Positions 26,053 through 36,967 of a DNA stretch of 39,146 nucleotides are shown here, in pieces (position 1 is the first letter of the stretch; each line of letters starts with the position of its first letter). This DNA is from Campylobacterota bacterium (GTDB lineage Bacteria > Campylobacterota > Campylobacteria > Campylobacterales > JAADDX01). The stretch covers positions 1 to 39,146 of the forward strand of contig JAADDX010000088.1 of the NCBI GenBank assembly GCA_013153685.1, read 5' to 3'. The notes under the pieces were generated by a model that did no database searches, was not told the DNA's origin, and saw only the letters and a program-made list of their open reading frames with translations. A program made the translations under genes and the position numbers.

Positions 26053-26608
26053 TTATAATAAAATCTCTTTGCATTTTCAAAATTGAGATTAGATCCTCAT
26101 ATTTACTTACCAAAATCTGATGGAAAGAGTAAGCCGGAATAGCTACCAAAATCCCTATCGCAGTCGCTACTAGAGCCTCACTAATAGCAGGTGCTACAAG
26201 GGATAAAGAAGTGTTATTCCCCATATGAGAAAAAGCTATCAAAATAGATACCACAGTCCCAAACAACCCTATAAAAGGTGAAGTAGATGAGACGATAGCA
26301 AGAAATGTAAGACCTTTTTTAGCTTCTTTTTTGGCTGCTTCTACACACGCATTTAAGACAGTTTTATCTATTTTTTCTACTCTTTCTTTGCACGAATTAA
26401 GAGATGATTCACCCGATAGGACACCGCCCATCAATAATGCATTCAAGCTACTATTTTCTCTTTTGATCCAACCATTAATAGAAAACAATCTATAAAAGAA
26501 TACAAAAAACACAAAAAACAAATAAAGAAGCAACCAACCAATTACACTCAGTGTAATTGGATTTGCTAGATATTGATATTTAGATAATATTTCGGGCAGC
26601 ACTTTCAA
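26045..26608 (-). CDS. tolQ: TolQ/ExbB-type motor protein
   Basis: About 187 residues with three membrane segments; the central and C-terminal ones carry the family pattern FLAIVSSTSPFIGLFGTVVSI and SEALVATAIGILVAIPA. It forms the proton channel with TolR. The ORF track starts inside atpC, which is unlikely. No ATG is available; a TTG at 26608, five bases after GAAGG, fits best, and a GTG at 26602 is the alternative. Either way it overlaps the end of atpC by about 25 bases, so the tol genes continue the ATP synthase operon. Confidence 0.82.
   Translation of the reverse strand: MKVLPEILSKYQYLANPITLSVIGWLLLYLFFVFFVFFYRLFSINGWIKRENSSLNALLMGGVLSGESSLNSCKERVEKIDKTVLNACVEAAKKEAKKGLTFLAIVSSTSPFIGLFGTVVSILIAFSHMGNNTSLSLVAPAISEALVATAIGILVAIPAYSFHQILVSKYEDLISILKMQRDFIIND
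26538..26560 (-). other. Perfect 10-bp hairpin inside the start of tolQ
   Basis: CCAATTACAC-tca-GTGTAATTGG is a perfect palindrome about 50 bases into tolQ and 20 bases after the atpC stop. It lies in coding sequence and has no U tract, but it stands exactly at the ATP synthase/Tol boundary. Confidence 0.75.
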
Positions 26609-26960
26609 TTTTCCCTTCAGTATAAGCAAGAGCTTGACTTGATTCGGCAAAGTCAGCCATAAGTTTTTTAGCTTTTTGGATAGCGTCTGCAATATCATGC
26701 CCTTGTGAATTTGATAAAGGCACAGCTTCATCTACTATCATCGTAATTTTCTCTGGAGATACTTCTACATATCCCCAATTAATCGCTATCAACTCCTCAC
26801 CGCCATCTTTTTTGATATCCACTACTCCCGCTTTGAGAGTAGAAACCAATGGAGCGTGCCCTTCAAGTACACCAAATTCTCCATCTTCTCCCGGTAAAGT
26901 AACTTCTTGTACTTCACCTTCGTAAATTTTCCCTAAGGGAGCTACAACTTCAAGTTTCAT
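26580..26960 (-). CDS. atpC: ATP synthase epsilon subunit
   Basis: The 126-residue epsilon subunit of F1, part of the rotor stalk and an inhibitor of ATP hydrolysis. It shows LEVVAPLGKIYEGEVQEVTLPGEDGEFGVLEGHAP, the N-terminal beta-sandwich of the family, and a short C-terminal helical part (from about 88). Slightly shorter than E. coli epsilon (139). It follows atpD after 15 bases and ends inside the start of tolQ. Confidence 0.97.
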   Translation of the reverse strand: MKLEVVAPLGKIYEGEVQEVTLPGEDGEFGVLEGHAPLVSTLKAGVVDIKKDGGEELIAINWGYVEVSPEKITMIVDEAVPLSNSQGHDIADAIQKAKKLMADFAESSQALAYTEGKIESAARNII

Positions 26961-26975
26961 TTTAAACCCCCTAAA

Positions 26976-29263
<2,288 letters not shown>

Positions 29264-29272
29264 CTTCTAACC

Positions 29273-30778
29273 TTATGCACTGAATTGACTTTTGAAATCC
29301 TCTAACGCCGCTTTTAATTTATTTTCAATTTCATCATCAATTTTTTGTTTAGTTCTAATACCCTCTAAAATTTCCGGATATTTAGCTTCGATAAACGGAT
29401 AAAGTTCCGCTTCAAATTTAGTCACTGCCGTTACCGGAATGTCATCTAAATATCCGTTTGCTCCAGCATAGATAATTACCACTTGATTTTCAATTGGTAA
29501 TGGTTGATAAGGTGGTTGTTTTAATACTTCAACCATTCTTTGTCCACGCTCTAATTGTTTTCTACTTGCTTCGTCTAAATCAGATGCAAATTGAGCAAAC
29601 GCTTCAAGTTCTCTATATTGTGCTAAGTCAAGTCTTAGCGTACCGGCTACTTGTTTAGTTGCTTTGATTTGTGCTGCACCACCAACTCTTGATACAGAAA
29701 TACCCACGTTAATCGCCGGTCTTAAACCTTTGTTAAATAGTCCTGTTTCTAGGAAAATTTGCCCATCCGTAATAGAAATTACGTTTGTTGGAATATATGC
29801 CGATACATCCCCAGCTTTAGTTTCAATAATAGGTAAAGCAGTTAAACTTCCCGCACCTTTTTCATCACTAAGTTTTGCTGCTCTCTCAAGAAGTCTACTG
29901 TGTAGATAGAATACATCCCCTGGATAAGCTTCTCTTCCTGGAGGTCTTCTAAGGATTAGAGACATTTCTCTATAAGCATCAGCTTGTTTTGTCAAGTCAT
30001 CATAGATAATTAAACCATGTTTTCCATTGTCTCTAAAATATTCACCCATTGTTACACCAGTATAAGGTGCTAAGAATTTAAGTGAAGCCGCTTCAGATGC
30101 ACTTGCATTTACAACGATTGTATAGTCCATCGCTCCGTGTTCTTCTAAAACTCTTACGATATTAGCAACTGTTGATTGTTTTTGTCCTATTGCTACATAG
30201 ATACAAATTACATCTTGCCCTTTTTGATTGATAATAGTATCGATTGCAACAGTAGTTTTACCTGTTTGTCTATCACCGATAATAAGCTCTCTTTGTCCTC
30301 TTCCGATTGGAACAAGTGCATCAATTGCTTTGATACCTGTTTGAAGAGGTTCATGAACTGATTTTCTATCCATGATTCCAGGAGCTTTTTCTTCTACATA
30401 TCTGTATTCAGTTGCTTGGATTTCCCCTTTGTTATCAATCGGCTCACCAAGTGCATTTACAACTCTTCCAACCAACGCTTCACCAACCGGCACACTCAAA
30501 AGCTTTCCAAGTCTTTTAACTGTGCTTCCTTCGGTAATCTCAGTTCCTTTACCAAGCACAACTACACCAACGCTATCAGCTTCAAGATTAAGTGCTAATC
30601 CTTTCTCACCTGTTTCAAACTCAACCATCTCACCGGCCATTACGTTTGTAAGACCATAAACTTTTGCAATACCGTCTGCACTATAAATTACTTTCCCAAC
30701 CTCTTTTACATCAACTTCTAAATTAAAGTTTTCGATTCTTTCTTTTATAATTGATGTGATCTCAGCATATCCAGCCAC
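29273..30778 (-). CDS. atpA: ATP synthase alpha subunit
   Basis: The non-catalytic nucleotide-binding subunit of F1, 501 residues. The P-loop GDRQTGKT lies near 169-176 and the signature [14 protein letters not shown] near 360. The start codon is GTG, after AAGGAG at seven bases. Sequence and length are normal. Confidence 0.99.
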   Translation of the reverse strand: MAGYAEITSIIKERIENFNLEVDVKEVGKVIYSADGIAKVYGLTNVMAGEMVEFETGEKGLALNLEADSVGVVVLGKGTEITEGSTVKRLGKLLSVPVGEALVGRVVNALGEPIDNKGEIQATEYRYVEEKAPGIMDRKSVHEPLQTGIKAIDALVPIGRGQRELIIGDRQTGKTTVAIDTIINQKGQDVICIYVAIGQKQSTVANIVRVLEEHGAMDYTIVVNASASEAASLKFLAPYTGVTMGEYFRDNGKHGLIIYDDLTKQADAYREMSLILRRPPGREAYPGDVFYLHSRLLERAAKLSDEKGAGSLTALPIIETKAGDVSAYIPTNVISITDGQIFLETGLFNKGLRPAINVGISVSRVGGAAQIKATKQVAGTLRLDLAQYRELEAFAQFASDLDEASRKQLERGQRMVEVLKQPPYQPLPIENQVVIIYAGANGYLDDIPVTAVTKFEAELYPFIEAKYPEILEGIRTKQKIDDEIENKLKAALEDFKSQFSA

Positions 30779-30794
30779 TCAATACTCCTTTTGT

Positions 30795-31316
30795 TTAGAT
30801 TGCTCTTATGATATTTTGAATTAATCTATTTTTGATATCTTCTTCATATAATGCAATTTCTACATTCAATGAATCAACATATACTTGAACACCACTTCTG
30901 TCTGTAAGTTTTTGCTCAAGTGTAATATTTTTGTTAAATTTTTTCGATAGCTTGTCTTCTATCTCAGCGATTTTACTCTCAGCCAACGCTTCATGAGAAT
31001 AAACATACCCTTTGTAATTACCGGTAATATCAGCAATCGCATCTTTTAATAGCGATAGTAACTCCGGTAATTGTGATAATCTTTTGTTCGCTGCTAACAA
31101 TTTTAGTAAATTAACCGCTTTTTGGTCTTTGATTCCCAAAGATTCTACCAAAAATTCAACTTTTTTATCACCACTAATCAACGGTGAAGAGATAATTAGC
31201 TTATACTTATCGTCTTTGGCTACTTGCGTAATAGCCGCTAATTGATTGTAAATCTCTTCTAAATGTTCTTTTGTCGTTGTTTGAATTAGTGCTTTTACGT
31301 ATTTTTTGATACTCAT
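30795..31316 (-). CDS. atpH: ATP synthase delta subunit
   Basis: The 173-residue delta subunit, which joins F1 to the peripheral stalk. N-terminal helices and the C-terminal SGVQVYVDSLNVEIALYEEDIKNRL region match the OSCP/delta family. It overlaps atpF by TAATG. Confidence 0.95.
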   Translation of the reverse strand: MSIKKYVKALIQTTTKEHLEEIYNQLAAITQVAKDDKYKLIISSPLISGDKKVEFLVESLGIKDQKAVNLLKLLAANKRLSQLPELLSLLKDAIADITGNYKGYVYSHEALAESKIAEIEDKLSKKFNKNITLEQKLTDRSGVQVYVDSLNVEIALYEEDIKNRLIQNIIRAI

Positions 31317-31822
31317 TATCCAACCTTTTTAGCTACAATATTAGCAACTTCTTCGCTTGATAAATGCACATCTTTTAGTAATGTTTCAAGATAAGCTTTT
31401 ACCACTTCTCTTTTGGCAAGGCTTTCTTCATAAGCCATTTGCTCTTTTAGATTTTTATTTAAGATTTCCACTTCCTCTTTTGCTTGTGCGATGATGTGAG
31501 ACTTAATAAGCTCCGCTTCTTTTGTAGCTGTTTTGATGATATCCTCAGCTTTTTTATGAGCCAATTCAACTTCTTTTTTTAGTGCTTCTTTGTGTGCTCT
31601 ACTTTGTTTTAATTTCTCCTCTACTTCCGTAAAGGCATCCGCGATTTCTTTGCTTCTATTAGCATAAAAATCTTTCACTTTATCCGCCAATAGATACCAC
31701 AAAATACCCGCAAAAATGACAAAGTTTATCACTCTTGGTATAAAATCAGTGTCACTTAATGCTACATGTTCGTTTGCAAAAAGTCCCACAAACAATACCG
31801 CTAACGCTACTATCTTTTTCAT
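31316..31822 (-). CDS. atpF: ATP synthase b subunit AtpF
   Basis: A 168-residue peripheral-stalk subunit. Residues 1-17 resemble a cleavable signal peptide (MKKIVALAVLFVGLFA), followed by a second hydrophobic segment at about 28-47 that is the true membrane anchor, then a long charged helix. The apparent signal peptide on a b subunit is a feature of Campylobacterota. It overlaps atpF' by four bases. Confidence 0.95.
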   Translation of the reverse strand: MKKIVALAVLFVGLFANEHVALSDTDFIPRVINFVIFAGILWYLLADKVKDFYANRSKEIADAFTEVEEKLKQSRAHKEALKKEVELAHKKAEDIIKTATKEAELIKSHIIAQAKEEVEILNKNLKEQMAYEESLAKREVVKAYLETLLKDVHLSSEEVANIVAKKVG

Positions 31823-32244
31823 GCTATTCCTTTTAATTTAGATGATAGCATATCTTTCAACTCTTGTGCTTGTTCTTGTAAAGAGTTTGCTAACTCACCT
31901 TTTTTGCTTTCAAGTTCCGCATAAAACGCCTCTTTTTGTTTATCCATCTCACTCATAGCTTCTTGGATAATCTTCGCCGCTTCGGCTTTGGCTTCATCAC
32001 TTGCAGCTTTTTTAATCTTCGCCGCTTCGGCTTTAGCATTTGCTAAGATATTAGCAATCTCAGCTTCATATCTTTTTGCTTCGTCATCATTGCTTGAAGC
32101 AGCTTTTCTCTCAGCTTCTAATTTCGCATCCCTTTGTTCCATGAATGTTAACAACGGTTTGAATAACATCATGTTGAGCAAAATTAGAGTTATCAAAAAT
32201 ATAGCCGCTTCGATCAGCATTACAACTACATTAATGTCTAACAT
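31819..32244 (-). CDS. atpF': ATP synthase b' subunit AtpF'
   Basis: A 141-residue b-type subunit with an N-terminal membrane anchor (about 5-26) and a long charged, alanine-rich helix. As in photosynthetic bacteria and plastids, b and b' probably form a heterodimeric stalk. It starts with ATG after AAAGGAG, 54 bases downstream of parB. A TTGTTAAAAT sequence in the gap could be a promoter for the atp genes. Confidence 0.93.
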   Translation of the reverse strand: MLDINVVVMLIEAAIFLITLILLNMMLFKPLLTFMEQRDAKLEAERKAASSNDDEAKRYEAEIANILANAKAEAAKIKKAASDEAKAEAAKIIQEAMSEMDKQKEAFYAELESKKGELANSLQEQAQELKDMLSSKLKGIA

Positions 32245-32298
32245 CTATACTCCTTTACATATTTATGAAATTTTAACAAACTTTTTATTGAATTTAGC

Positions 32299-33138
32299 TT
32301 AAATCTTAAAAATTTTTTGAATTTTTTTCAAATCGTTGCTTGAGGTAACATTTATGACGATGGAATTATTATCTTTACTTATATTTAAGTCATATTTGTC
32401 TTGGATTTCATCTACCAATTCATCTAGGCTTAGATTTTTTAGGACTTTTTTTTGGGGTTGTTTTTTTGGCTGGGGTTGTTTGTATGTTTTGACTAATTGT
32501 TCTACATCTCTAGCGGATAATTTCTGTCCAATAATCGTATCGACTATTTTTTTTTGGGTTTGTTCATCCAAATTTACCAGGCTTTTAGCATGTCCTAACG
32601 TAATCTTATCTTCAGCCAATTTCTCCTTAGCATAATCAGATAATTTTAAAACACGCAAAATATTCGTGATATAACTTCTGCTTTTTGAGAGAATATTTGC
32701 TACTTCTTCGTGCGTATATGAATGTTCTTGAATTAATTCATACAAAGATGTAGCTAAATCCAATACATTCAAATCCTCTCTTTGTAAATTTTCTACAATT
32801 GCATACTCTCTTAATCTAGACAGATCAAAATCCACTATTAACGCTTTGATTTTATCATACCCCAACATCTGACATGCTCTAAGTCGTCTCTCGCCAGCTA
32901 TTAAAATATAATCATCATCCTTTACTACCAAAATAGGTTGCATCAAGCCTTGTTGTTGGATAGAATTTGCCAATTCTTGCAGTGACTCATCATCAAAATG
33001 TTTACGCGGCTGATATGGATTGGGTACGATTTTGGAAATTTCAATTTCCTTAATAACATCTACGTTTTTTGATATATCTTTGATATAACTCTCCTCAACA
33101 TCCCCCAAAATTGCTTCTAATCCTCTTCCTAACGCCAT
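32299..33138 (-). CDS. parB: Chromosome partitioning protein ParB (Spo0J)
   Basis: A 279-residue ParB, which binds parS sites and spreads as a CTP-dependent clamp. Seen in order: NPYQPRKHFDDESLQELA, the CTPase motif GERRLRACQML (about 82-92), and the helix-turn-helix SYTHEEVANILSKSRSYI. A basic stretch and a C-terminal dimerisation domain follow. It overlaps parA by one base. I did not find a convincing parS site in the window. Confidence 0.96.
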   Translation of the reverse strand: MALGRGLEAILGDVEESYIKDISKNVDVIKEIEISKIVPNPYQPRKHFDDESLQELANSIQQQGLMQPILVVKDDDYILIAGERRLRACQMLGYDKIKALIVDFDLSRLREYAIVENLQREDLNVLDLATSLYELIQEHSYTHEEVANILSKSRSYITNILRVLKLSDYAKEKLAEDKITLGHAKSLVNLDEQTQKKIVDTIIGQKLSARDVEQLVKTYKQPQPKKQPQKKVLKNLSLDELVDEIQDKYDLNISKDNNSIVINVTSSNDLKKIQKIFKI

Positions 33139-33926
33139 TATTTCTCTCCTAAGATTGTTTTTGCTAGTTTTTGATATGCTATCGCACCCTTGCTTTTGAT
33201 ATCATACAATGCTACTGGTTTACCAAAACTTGGTGCTTCTGCTAATCTCACATTACGAGGAATTACTAAATACCTTTTTTTGTTATCTTCCTCTTCTGTA
33301 AACATAATACTACTAAAATGCCTTACCAAATCCGATAATACTTGTTTTGATAAATTATTTTGTGAGGTATACATCGTAGGAATGATACCTCTTATAGACA
33401 ATCTAGAATTTTTGGTTTTGGTGACTAATTTGATCGTATTTAATAACTGTGCCAACCCTTCTAATGCATAAAATTCACACTGAATTGGAATAATCACGCT
33501 ATCACTTGTACACAGTGCATTGATAGTGATACTTCCGAGTGCCGGCGGGGAATCGATGATAATATAGTCATACTCGTCTTTAATACTTTGTAAGACTTTC
33601 TTTAAGACAAATTCCTTATCTTCAAAGTTTTCAAGCTCTTTTTCTACCGCTACAAGCCCAATATTAGATGGCAACAAATCTAATGTTTCTATGGTGGTCT
33701 TTAGGATGACTTCTTCTACGTTTTTTGCACCTATTAATGCATGATAGATGTTAAACTCGTAATCACTTTTATAAAATCCCAGCGAACTCGTAGCGTTTGC
33801 TTGAGGGTCAAAATCTATCAACAACACCCTTTGTTCCGCAATCGCCAGTGCAGCAGCCAAATTCACAGCAGTGGTTGTCTTACCAACCCCTCCTTTTTGA
33901 TTTGCAATTGTAATTATCTCTTTCAT
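33138..33926 (-). CDS. parA: Chromosome partitioning ATPase ParA (Soj)
   Basis: A 262-residue Soj/ParA ATPase. The deviant Walker A KGGVGKTTTAVN lies at 11-22, Walker A' LIDFDPQANAT near 38-48, and Walker B IIIDSPPALGS near 122. It works with ParB to separate origins. Its ATG overlaps the end of birA by four bases (ATGA). Confidence 0.97.
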   Translation of the reverse strand: MKEIITIANQKGGVGKTTTAVNLAAALAIAEQRVLLIDFDPQANATSSLGFYKSDYEFNIYHALIGAKNVEEVILKTTIETLDLLPSNIGLVAVEKELENFEDKEFVLKKVLQSIKDEYDYIIIDSPPALGSITINALCTSDSVIIPIQCEFYALEGLAQLLNTIKLVTKTKNSRLSIRGIIPTMYTSQNNLSKQVLSDLVRHFSSIMFTEEEDNKKRYLVIPRNVRLAEAPSFGKPVALYDIKSKGAIAYQKLAKTILGEK

Positions 33927-34503
33927 CGTAAACTATATATCCTTTCGTTATTTATCTCCAAACTGCCATCGCTATGCAGTATAGCGTTTTTGTGTATTTC
34001 CATCTTATGAAATTCTTCTTGATATTGCCTAAAAATTTCCTGCCATGATAACCGCTTAGCTATCAACTCGAAATATTTTTGTAATAAATCTTCATTTTGA
34101 ACCTGTATATCCAAACTTCCAAACTCCTTGCTGTGTTTTGTATTTAATCCTATCCCAACTACTACGATATCGTTTTTGATATTACTGATACATCCACCAA
34201 TTTTTTTTTTAGATACAAATCATTAGGCCATTTAAATTTTACTTTGCTACCAAGCTGTGTTAGGAGCATTTTTAGTTGGTACATATAATAAATCGAAATA
34301 GACTGCAAAGGTAAATCCGGTGCTAATTGCTCTTTTGAAATAGCAAAAGAAAAAAACAAATTTCCCCTCTCACCTATCCATTTATTGGCTCTACTTCCAA
34401 TTCCATCTGTTTGGTATTGCGTCCATACACATACGTTTGATTGCGTGTGTTGTAATAAATATTTCTGTGTCGAAGGTATTTCCTCAAAATATACAAATTC
34501 CAT
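33923..34503 (-). pseudogene. birA: Biotin-protein ligase, broken by a frameshift at an A10 tract
   Basis: Two ORFs together make one short biotin-protein ligase (about 194 residues), the enzyme that attaches biotin to carboxylase carrier domains. The first part holds IPSTQ, the biotin-loop GIGSRANKWIGERGNLFFS (group I type GRGSRGRxW variant) and KWPNDLYL. At a run of ten A (34201-34210 plus-strand T) the frame is lost. Reading one frame over restores IGGCISNIKNDIVVVGIGLN, the conserved ligase core, and continues into the 33923-34114 ORF. Either one extra A or two fewer would mend it. Slippage during transcription, phase variation or a sequencing error could explain it. The N-terminal DNA-binding domain is absent, as in this phylum. 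Confidence 0.85.
34201..34210 (-). other. A10 homopolymer in birA
   Basis: Ten consecutive T on the plus strand (A on the coding strand) lie exactly where the reading frame of birA is lost. Tracts of this length are known to permit polymerase slippage. Confidence 0.9.
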
Positions 34504-35261
34504 CACCATCGCACCTTGTGGAAATTGAGATTGGTATTTGGATGGATGCGTGGCAAAGAGATACTGCCATCTTCTGGTATCATTGATTGAACATCTACAT
34601 CCACAACACCGCTTATCTCTCTTGGGGGATTATCATCCGTATCTATCTTGGCAAAATTCGCATCTGTTATGTGTAGAGTTTGTGAGCCTGCTTGTTTGAA
34701 TATAATATACCCCGCACCCTCACCTTGTGAAATAGCAAAGCTATATGCGATATCTTGTGGTATGTTATTGCTATTGAGTGATGTAATATTCAAATCGGTA
34801 GGTTGGCAACTATAACGAGTCGTAACCGTATCATCATCAGCTAAGGCTTTGATTGTAAAATAGGTCTTTTGGTATTGATAAGGGTTGGTTTTAGAGAGCT
34901 GAATGACAAATCTCTTGGGTGTGATAGCAAAATGCTGGGTGCTATTTTCTTCGTGGTTGTTATATGTGATATGAACAAACACATTTCTATAACAATCAGT
35001 AATATTAAAATCTACGTTATTGTGTTGTTGAATATTGCTCAGTTGACGTGTGTGTGTAATCTTGCTACCGTTAACATCGCATAAATCATACGAGATATTT
35101 TGGATATTCGAACATCCATTAGAATTGAGCAATTCAATATCAAGCGTAAATTGTTTGCTAGCGTATTTGCTAGTGATATTTTCATCATTGTCAGTATCAT
35201 GCACCTTAAAACACCCAGCAAACAACACAGACCCTATCAACAACACAACAATAAGTCTCAT
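34503..35261 (-). CDS. Predicted lipoprotein, unknown function
   Basis: A 252-residue protein with a signal peptide ending in a lipobox (LFAGC, Cys16), so it is probably anchored in a membrane and faces the periplasm. The mature part is beta-rich and threonine/asparagine-rich, with several cysteines (SNGCSN, YDLC, DCYRN, YSCQP) that could form disulfides. I cannot name the family; the pattern of repeated Ig-like strands resembles fragments of MshQ/DUF6701-type surface proteins, a weak match. It starts one base after prfB ends and overlaps birA by TGATG, so it is part of the long operon. Confidence 0.7.
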   Translation of the reverse strand: MRLIVVLLIGSVLFAGCFKVHDTDNDENITSKYASKQFTLDIELLNSNGCSNIQNISYDLCDVNGSKITHTRQLSNIQQHNNVDFNITDCYRNVFVHITYNNHEENSTQHFAITPKRFVIQLSKTNPYQYQKTYFTIKALADDDTVTTRYSCQPTDLNITSLNSNNIPQDIAYSFAISQGEGAGYIIFKQAGSQTLHITDANFAKIDTDDNPPREISGVVDVDVQSMIPEDGSISLPRIHPNTNLNFHKVRW

Positions 35262-36356
35262 TTATTGGTTCCTTGTAATAAGCACATCTTCAATCACTTC
35301 ATCCAATTCACCATCTAAAATCTTATCCACTTGAGAATAAGCTTTATTGCTTCTTACATCTTTTACTTGTTGGTATGGAAATAATACATAACTTCGAATC
35401 TGATGTCCCCATCCTATATCGCTTTTTTCTTCATTCTCTTCTTGAGCTTTTCTTTTTTCTAGTTCTAATTCATACAATTTAGACTTCAACATCTTAAATG
35501 CAGTTTCTTTGTTTTGGTGTTGACTTCTACCATTTTGACATTGCACTACAATCCCGCTTGGGAAATGTGTGATTCTAACGGCACTCTCGGTTTTGTTGAC
35601 ATGTTGTCCACCAGCACCGCTTGCTCTATAGGTATCGATTCTGATATCTTTATCATCAATTACAATATCTATATCATCATCGATTTCTGGAGATACTTGC
35701 ACACTTGCAAAAGACGTATGCCTTCTTCCAGCACTATCAAACGGTGAGACTCTCACTAATCGATGTACCCCATTTTCCACTTTTAGATATCCATACGCAT
35801 TCTCTCCTTTTACCAAAAACGATACATCCTTAATACCAGCTTCATCGCCATCTTGATAATCAAGAGTCTCTACCTTCCATTTTCTCTTCTCAGCAAATCT
35901 TAGATACATTCTATATAACATACTCGCCCAATCATGACTCTCAGTCCCTCCAGCACCTGGATGGATAGTAATAATAGCGTTATTTGCATCATGCTCTGCA
36001 CTTAACATCACCTCTATCTCTAATGCTTTGATTTTCTCTTCTAAAAGAGGTATTTCATCAAATACTTCTTGTAACGTATCTTTATCATCTTCCAACGTCG
36101 CAAGCTCAAACATATCTTTATTATCTTGTAAAGCTTGCTTAGCTTGGTTGTATTTGTTTAGTTGTCTGGTAATAATATTTTTTTCTTTTTGGATTTTGGC
36201 TACTTTTTTTGGTTCGTTCCAGAAATCTTGATTATTCTCAAGTGTATTAATTTCCTCTAGTCTTGTTTGTAACTGTTGTGGATTAATAATCTTTGATATA
36301 TTATCAAGTTTGTTTTGAAGGTCTTTTATTTTTTCGCTATATTCATAATTATCCAT
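35262..36356 (-). CDS. prfB: Peptide chain release factor 2
   Basis: A 364-residue RF2 that ends translation at UGA and UAA. The catalytic GGQ is in [18 protein letters not shown] and the stop-codon recognition SPF is in [15 protein letters not shown]. The gene is one uninterrupted frame, so the programmed +1 frameshift that controls prfB in E. coli is absent. I chose the ATG at 36356, after AAAGGA, over the TTG in the ORF track. A TATAAT lies about 40 bases upstream, and this gene probably opens the operon that runs through par and atp to tol. Confidence 0.97.
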   Translation of the reverse strand: MDNYEYSEKIKDLQNKLDNISKIINPQQLQTRLEEINTLENNQDFWNEPKKVAKIQKEKNIITRQLNKYNQAKQALQDNKDMFELATLEDDKDTLQEVFDEIPLLEEKIKALEIEVMLSAEHDANNAIITIHPGAGGTESHDWASMLYRMYLRFAEKRKWKVETLDYQDGDEAGIKDVSFLVKGENAYGYLKVENGVHRLVRVSPFDSAGRRHTSFASVQVSPEIDDDIDIVIDDKDIRIDTYRASGAGGQHVNKTESAVRITHFPSGIVVQCQNGRSQHQNKETAFKMLKSKLYELELEKRKAQEENEEKSDIGWGHQIRSYVLFPYQQVKDVRSNKAYSQVDKILDGELDEVIEDVLITRNQ

Positions 36357-36396
36357 CAATATCCTTTAGGCAAAAACTACTCTCATTTTTGTCGCA

Positions 36397-36402
36397 ATTA
36401 TA
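36397..36402 (-). promoter_or_regulatory. -10 box for prfB
   Basis: The minus strand reads GATATAATTG, placing TATAAT 41 bases before the prfB ATG. It may serve the whole run from prfB toward the par and atp genes. Confidence 0.5.
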
Positions 36403-36441
36403 TCATATTTTTGAAAAATTCTAAAAAAAAGTATTTTTATA

Positions 36442-36470
36442 TTGACATATGTTCATTTATGTGATATAAT
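36442..36470 (+). promoter_or_regulatory. Consensus promoter of the DUF134-MinD operon
   Basis: TTGACA (36442-36447) and TATAAT (36465-36470) are separated by exactly 17 bases. A full sigma-70 consensus is rare in this window, where other promoters lack a -35 box. It suggests a strong promoter meant to be repressed. Confidence 0.8.
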
Positions 36471-36485
36471 TCGACGAACATATGT
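36445..36485 (+). promoter_or_regulatory. Inverted-repeat operator over the promoter
   Basis: ACATATGTTC (36445-36454) overlaps the -35 box, and its exact reverse complement GAACATATGT (36476-36485) lies at the expected transcription start. The arms are 31 bases apart centre to centre, three helical turns. A further CATATG follows at once, making CATATG-tg-CATATG. The likely binder is the DUF134 protein encoded directly downstream. Confidence 0.65.
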
Positions 36486-36501
36486 GCATATGGAGAAAGT
36501 T

Positions 36502-36795
36502 ATGAGAAAAAGAAAATGCAGAAATATATCAGCAGACCATAGCAAAATATGCTTTAAGCCTTGCGGTATGAGGGGAGGTGGGCTTGAAGAGATAATTTTG
36601 TTTGAAGATGAAGCAGAAGCTTTGAGACTTGCGGATTATGAAGGGCTTTATCAGCAAGAATGTGCTCAAAGAATGCAAATATCAAGGACTACTTTTGTGC
36701 GTTTGATTGAGAGTGCTCGAAAAAAGGTAAGTGATGCTTTATTGCATCAGAAGAAATTAAAAATACAATTACAAGGAGAAAACAATGCAAAATAG
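36502..36795 (+). CDS. DUF134-family putative DNA-binding regulator
   Basis: The 97-residue protein has the full family pattern: RKRKCRNI at the start, FKPCGM, ELEE-like LEEIILFEDEAEALRLADYEGLY, and a helix-turn-helix QECAQRMQISRTTFVRLIESARKKVSDAL. DUF134 proteins are predicted DNA-binding proteins often found beside MinD-type ATPases and nitrogenase-cofactor-like proteins. The long ORF in the track starts inside the promoter; the ATG at 36502, six bases after GGAG, is correct. Its cysteines at 6, 17 and 21 could sense metal or bind an iron-sulfur cluster. Self-regulation through the palindrome upstream is inferred. Confidence 0.88.
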   Translation: MRKRKCRNISADHSKICFKPCGMRGGGLEEIILFEDEAEALRLADYEGLYQQECAQRMQISRTTFVRLIESARKKVSDALLHQKKLKIQLQGENNAK

Positions 36796-36967
36796 ACAAA
36801 GATTTAGAAACCAAAATTGCCAAGGACAAGGAAAAGGGCAAGGACAAAGAAGAAGAATGAGATTAAGAGATGGTAGTTGCCAAAGAGAAGCGATGGAGGG
36901 TGGATATGGAAATAGACAAAGAAAGAGATTAAGAGATGGAAGCTGCCAAAGAGGATTTGCTGAATGA
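36785..36967 (+). CDS. 60-residue Cys/Arg/Gln repeat microprotein
   Basis: The protein is built from three related units of about 20 residues, each of the form (N)RQRxRxxxxxCQ; the last two share RLRDGSCQR exactly, at 26-34 and 48-56. Cysteines sit at 12, 32 and 54. The charge is strongly basic with no hydrophobic core. It overlaps the DUF134 gene end by 11 bases and the next ATPase gene by ATGA, and has its own AAGGAG site, so it is very likely translated. Small Gly/Met-rich DUF5320-type proteins occupy this slot in related clusters of other bacteria and archaea, but this one is Arg/Gln/Cys-rich. Role unknown; a metal or cluster carrier is a guess. Confidence 0.75.
   Translation: MQNRQRFRNQNCQGQGKGQGQRRRMRLRDGSCQREAMEGGYGNRQRKRLRDGSCQRGFAE

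Noticed and set aside
32299-33926. parS sites near parAB
   Set aside because: I found no convincing 16-bp palindrome of the TGTTTCACGTGAAACA kind in the window by eye.
35262-36356. Programmed frameshift in prfB
   Set aside because: The gene is a single open frame, and there is no early UGA.
36442-36501. Upstream extension of the DUF134 ORF
   Set aside because: It covers the -35 and -10 boxes and the operator, has no ribosome-binding site, and the family begins at MRKRKC.
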